Shown here: piece after piece, positions 59,352 to 64,000 of the stretch
Numbering within the stretch: the stretch's first letter is position 1
Layout: each line of letters begins with the position of its first letter
DNA from: Clavulina sp. PMI_390
Lineage: Eukaryota > Basidiomycota > Agaricomycetes > Cantharellales > Hydnaceae
NCBI GenBank assembly: GCA_015039315.1
Contig: WIDE01000036.1
Coordinates: forward strand, 95,724 to 159,723
Direction of reading: 5' to 3'
DNA length: 64,000 bases
Translations under genes and position numbers: made by a program
Notes under the pieces: generated by a model
What the model was told of the DNA's origin: nothing
Database searches by the model: none
Seen by the model: only the letters and a program-made list of their open reading frames with translations

Positions 59352-62300
59352 ATGGCCAGTCGTAGCTCGGGTTTCCTCCCCAACCGAGTCCTCAGCCTCG
59401 ATCCCCCATTAGATGCCGAGTATCTGGAGAAAATCATCAACGACGACGACTTCTTCCGTTCAGCCTTTCGATTCATCGGTCCTGAGAAGCTGTTCGGGAC
59501 CCTGAAAGGGGTAAGATATACACCCTTGGGCAACAACTTGGCGCTAACTCGGACTGCATTAGGCACTCGAGTCTCTAGACTCAACACCATCCATTCGTTC
59601 CCCAATAATCAAACGTCTCAAATTTATTCTAGCAGAATTGCCAGATTTCCCATTCGACCACGGATCATCACACCTTGACTTCGAGCAAACTTCCGTCGAA
59701 ACAAGGAGTGATGATGTCGACATTCTGCATGGAACACAATCCTCCACCAAGAATGCAATGATCAAGTACGTTTGGAAAGGCACTTCTCAAGACAGCAATG
59801 CGATTCAGGTGCGTCTTAAGCCTCAGTGTCACGTCGTCTTAGCCAACCTCGGTCCACATAGATCGCTCGACAGAACATGCTCACTCTCTTATTTGCCGTC
59901 GACCACCCATCCCTCATGAAGATTGACGCTGTCATCCATTCAGATCTCCCAGAAACATCTTCCTCCAACTTTACAGTATTTCTTAGAGATCCTCCAGATC
60001 TTGCAATTGACGTTATGCGGAAAAGACATCCACACGGAAGGCCTGTGACGTGGATTGATATAGTAGGTCATACTTGATAATCGTCCAGAGCAACTCTTCG
60101 TTCAAAGCCGAGCTGTTGCTTATTCGTTATGCAATTCGTCAGGCTTGCTCGGTTGCCAAAGCTCTTGACTATCTTCACACTTTGGGAATACCCCATGGCG
60201 GCATTAATATTGTAAGCGAATCAATACTGCCTCTGCTCATCATCCTGACTGGACGATAGGAAAGCATCCGCATGAATGCTAGTGGCGTCGTGAAACTATT
60301 CGATCCTGGGTTGATCCGTACGGAGAGAGATCTCGAAAGTCTCAGAAAGTCAAATCCTTCGAGACAAACGGCTTCAGCACAAGACATCCTACGAGTTACT
60401 TCAAGGCGTCCTCGTGCCAGGTTTTTGAAGTGCGCAATCCTAACACTCTATCTGGATTAACACGTCTGATAATCCTTGTTGATTTAGGGACAAGTGGGAC
60501 TTTGGAATCACCTTGCTCCGTCTCCTACTGTTGGACGACGGGCGTCTCTCATTGAGTGAGATGCTTGTCACAAAGTCCAGACGCGTAGATGGTTGGCCGC
60601 CTCTTATTCAAGATGCCGCTGTCAACATCCTCTCACCTTTCATTTCCTGCCACGAGGATAATCTGGATTCTGACTATCGATTGCCGGTGAATCCCACAAA
60701 ATTTCTCTCTAGCGTCTCAGGGTTCAGGGAGCTGTTAATCCTCGCTCGGTTTCACTCATCTACGAGTACAAAGACTTCCGTGCACTCCTTGGCAGAAGAG
60801 CTTCACCCCCTCATGTTCACTTTGATGACCCCAACTGTGGTGGAGATCGTAGTGCATAAAGTCTCGGGTCCCACACTGGTCAGTTAGAGCTCCGTGCTAA
60901 TTCATCCACCACATATCACTAAATAATCCCCCTGCGTAACATCGTAGGACCATTGTGAGTTCTATGCCCTATTGAAGCTTGACTCTGGCGAGACAACCTG
61001 GGCTGTAACAAAACGGTCGATTGGAGGCTACTCAGCCTCCGATACTATCACGTTTTGTCGAAATCCAGACCTCCTCCGCGATGTAGAGGATGGGGTTGTG
61101 ATGGCATGCACATACCGCTCCTTAACACTTCAAAAGTTGGCTAGAGCCCTTCCTTTGCTGAACAGAAGCGCATTAGGGAATGAATTACTCCCAATAAACG
61201 ATCCTATGTGAGTCTCAGAGATCATCCTTGTCTTATTTTTGCTAAATGCCCCCGCCTTCCCAGATCACATCATCTTGATAGTTGGTGGTATTTAATCGCA
61301 CTGCTGAGTGTGCTGCGGCCATATCGTGCGGAATGGACGATACCCCCGACTCCTACAATGGCTGCGCGTGCTGTGGCAAGCTTGAACAAACCTGTTGGCC
61401 GGCTGCTGGTGGAAGCCGCATCTGGATTTGCTCGTGCTTGGTCCAATCAACCTGGTTTCCTTCCTTGCTGTTACTTCCTCTTTGATTGGCAAGCATCCTC
61501 CCAACGGCTGGCTAATGAGCGGCCATGGATGTCAACCGAACTTTCAGTGCAGAAAAACTCAGTGCTCTCTGTTCGACAGATTCTCGACGACCCACAGAAG
61601 TCAAGCTTAGCCAAGAAGGTAGAATTCGAGGGTCATGCCGTGGAACTGCTCCAAGATGTGAGTCATCAAACTGCGTCGACTAAACCACATTCTATCACTG
61701 AGTTCGTGTCTCTACAGGCTCTTGATCATCCCCAGAATGACCTAGGGGATGATCGACCTCGAGCGATACGCCTCCTTCAAGACCTCGTATCGCAGTCTGA
61801 ACGACTGCCCCAACGCGTGAAAATCCTACCTGTACGCAATCGAGTCTTTCGAGACGCAGGAGGCGAAGCGGTCATCTAGACTGTGGAGCTTGATGGGGAA
61901 TCAGTCATCGCGCGCGACGCCCGGCCTCCGCAGAACCTTAATTGGGACTCACCCGATGGAAAGCTAATACTTACGGTGAGATTATGGTCAAGAGGGGCAT
62001 ATTCTTGATTCGCTCAGTCTATTATCTGTCCTCCAAAGGCTGTACGTCGCGAAATCGTGTCGCAGATCCAGATTCAGCACCCAAACGTGCTTCCAATTCT
62101 TGGGATCTCGTCAGATGACGTCCATCCACTTTCCATCATAACGCCACTCGCTCCCAACGGCAATGCATTCTCATATCTGGGTGATTTGGATCCATCGCAG
62201 AGAGGACGCGCGCTGCTGAATATTGTACGCCTATTCTTACAAAGCGATCCCCCCTGTTATAACCGCTCAAATTCTTGCAAGCTCTCCGATATAGCTTCAG

Positions 62301-62903
62301 CTTTGGATTACCTCCACCAGCTACGTCCTTCAATAATTCACGGAGACCTTCATGCAGTAAGTGTTCTCAAAATCCACATTCGACTCAAATTGCCAATGGA
62401 ATGTTATTCTTCCATAGCGTAACATTCTGGTCAACGCGGAAGGAAATGGCCTTCTCTCCGACTTCGGCCTATCACGCTTCAAACACGAGCTGACTCGCAC
62501 AGCGACAAATATTATTGAAGGGGGAAAGTATCGGTACATGGCCCCAGAACTTCTCTCAGTCTCGACAGACTATAAATTCCGAACGACTCCAGCTTCGGAT
62601 TGCTATGCGTTTGCGATGACAATTCTGGAGTTAGCGACTTTGCAGAAGCCATTTGTTGAGTTTGATAACGAGCGAGCGGCCTTTAGTGCTGCAGAACGTG
62701 GTATTCGGCCAACACGTCCCACTGGAACGGCATTAGGGATGGCAGATGAGGAAATGGTCAATTCGCTCTGGAACTTGCTGACGGATATGTGGGATGGAGA
62801 GCCTAGCAAAAGGCCGACGATGTTCAAAGTGAACTGTCAGCTCGTGGATATCATATGCACAAGTTCCTGGGCCGACTCAAGGCTGCAAGAGCAGCTTAGA
62901 TGA
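59352..62903 (+). pseudogene. Two-domain kinase copy K3, stop codon in the kinase domain
   Basis: The start MASRSSGFLPNRVLSLDPPL is at 59352 and every exon up to 61876 is open and aligns with K2. At 61877-61879 TAG replaces the TGG of the conserved EAVIWTVEL strand, cutting the protein just before VIARDARPP. The rest (REIVSQIQIQHPNVLPILGI, IIHGDLHA, SDFGLSRF, MAPELL, end SRLQEQLR) has no other lesion. That suggests either a very recent loss, a sequencing error, or a gene that now makes only the N-terminal pseudokinase part of about 650 residues. In the N-terminal domain the loop is PHGGINI and the DFG site reads DPG, as in K2. Confidence 0.75.
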
Positions 62904-63146
62904 ATGCTTCTTCTGCGCACTTTTGGCAATTTCGACTCGTTGTAGATAGATCAAGAGCTACAGGGTGGTGAGAGTCGCCTTGAGTTTGACAAGAAATAGG
63001 TTGACTAGTTGACGACCACAGCCGTCACCAGAAGAATTTAAATGTACACGTTTCATATAATAGAACTATTAGGTTCAACAAAAAGCGCAGGCTTATGGGG
63101 CATGTCAATTCACACAGCAAGGTAAGTGACAAGATGGTAAGCAGAC

Positions 63147-64000
63147 CTATGCAACTGGCGGCCAGCGAATAGCATTGCTGCGTAGCCATGCTCTGTCGCG
63201 CTCTCGATACTGTGGAGAGGTTGGATCTTTGCCACGAATGATATCCTCATGCCTGTGTAGAATCGTAGTTTCTCAGTGTCAGCGACGCGGACGGCAAAAG
63301 ATTGAAAACTGAAGAGGTGACGGACGCGGATACGATATGTTCCCAAAAAACGGCTCCTGGTCGAAAGCAACACTTCCTAATGCAGAGAGTGCAGCGATCA
63401 CGCTGTAGAATTGCCTGTGACTGCGTCCAGAAGGGGTCAAAGATCGCTGTCTCTGTCGGGTCAAGACGTCTCCACGAGCTACCATCTACTGCTTTGTCAT
63501 GATGTGTAATCTCCCAGTGATGACGCTGGGCAGCCAATAGATTTCTTAAAAACCATGAAAATAACAGAGAGGGATTTTGCTTACAGCTGACTCCCAGTGC
63601 ATTGCCATATCCTCACAGACTTCACATAAGATGTATCCCGCAGCATCATCAAGCTCATCATGTGTACAAGTGCTAGGTTCCAACCCATATAGTAACACTA
63701 TCTTCCGCGCGAGAGCTGAACCGGTATCGTCGAAGGACCACATCGTTGATAGTTTCTGGATATCAACATCGCCATTGGAATATGGGATGGTATCGTAGAA
63801 TGAGTTGCGATGAAGGACACGGTACGGTGTTCCATAGGTCGTCGATTGCTGTTCCAAACATTTAAATAAGACGATGGCGAGGTTCAAAGCGTCTGGACAG
63901 GACTGAGACCATGAAAGTTGCGGCTGGGATTGGATGAGATTCACAAAATGATTCCGAACTCGCTGGGTAGATCGAGTGATGTGTGCTGATATGAGTGGAA
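63147..64000 (-). CDS. F-box-family protein, 5' end beyond the window
   Basis: Related to the C-terminal part of the F-box gene at 44605-47546: ARKIVLLYGLEPSTCTHDEL matches its VQKIMQLCGLDPETCTRSDL, and HHWEITHHDKAVDGSSWRRL matches HWRTMHEDRDAHESSWRLL. The last exon (63252-63147, ending RWPPVA) has the same acceptor phase and starts with the same GCAT. The donor before it appears to be GTCCGT rather than GTGAGT, so that splice is less certain. The F-box itself would lie outside the window. Role inferred from the paralogue: substrate adaptor of an SCF ubiquitin ligase. Confidence 0.65.

Overview
The window looks like nuclear DNA of a filamentous basidiomycete. Genes carry many short introns (about 45-70 bases, GT...AG), are spread over both strands without operons, and belong to families typical of Agaricomycetes: large protein-kinase expansions, F-box proteins, a DUF4419 protein, a GH79 glycoside hydrolase and clustered amino-acid permeases. 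A Rhizoctonia/Ceratobasidium-like fungus is my guess; the sequence alone does not settle it. One assembly gap of Ns lies at 18898-19666.

Layout. 1-3492 (minus) is a two-domain kinase gene cut by the window edge (copy K0). 3493-7507 shows no convincing gene. 7508-9929 (plus) is a PTR2-type peptide transporter. 10570-11855 (minus) is an enoyl-CoA hydratase family enzyme. 12100-14098 holds at most one weak membrane-protein candidate. 14099-16081 (minus) is a membrane protein with a GNAT-like pattern, one segment of which is triplicated in frame. 16623-18897 (minus) is a YTP1-like membrane protein cut by the gap. 20343-22150 (minus) is a protein with a JmjC/cupin-like C-terminus. 22597-23620 (plus) is a BTB/POZ protein.

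24737-44329 is dominated by four amino-acid permease paralogues on the plus strand (AAP1-AAP4). AAP1 and AAP4 look intact, AAP2 is broken by two small indels, and AAP3 carries a 68-base tandem duplication of an intron acceptor. A GH79 glycoside hydrolase (34709-37094, minus) and a DUF4419 gene (39557-41283, plus) sit between AAP3 and AAP4. An F-box gene (44605-47546, plus) and IMP dehydrogenase (47918-49993, minus) follow.

From 50500 to 62903 three more copies of the kinase family (K1-K3) stand head-to-tail on the plus strand. Each protein combines an N-terminal degenerate kinase-like domain with a C-terminal kinase domain, the order seen in JAK kinases. In the C-terminal domain the beta3 lysine position reads arginine in all four copies. 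The DNA upstream of K2 still holds a decayed copy of the IMPDH promoter and its first codons, so the array grew by duplicating a unit that began inside IMPDH. K1 (two frameshifts and a stop) and K3 (one stop) look broken; K2 looks intact. The right edge holds a second F-box-family gene (minus, partial).

The strongest leads are the pseudokinase-kinase array with its IMPDH-derived upstream region, the triplicated 41-residue membrane segment, the duplicated splice acceptor in AAP3, and the mix of intact and decaying copies in both gene arrays. All gene models were spliced by eye, so exon edges may be off by a few bases.
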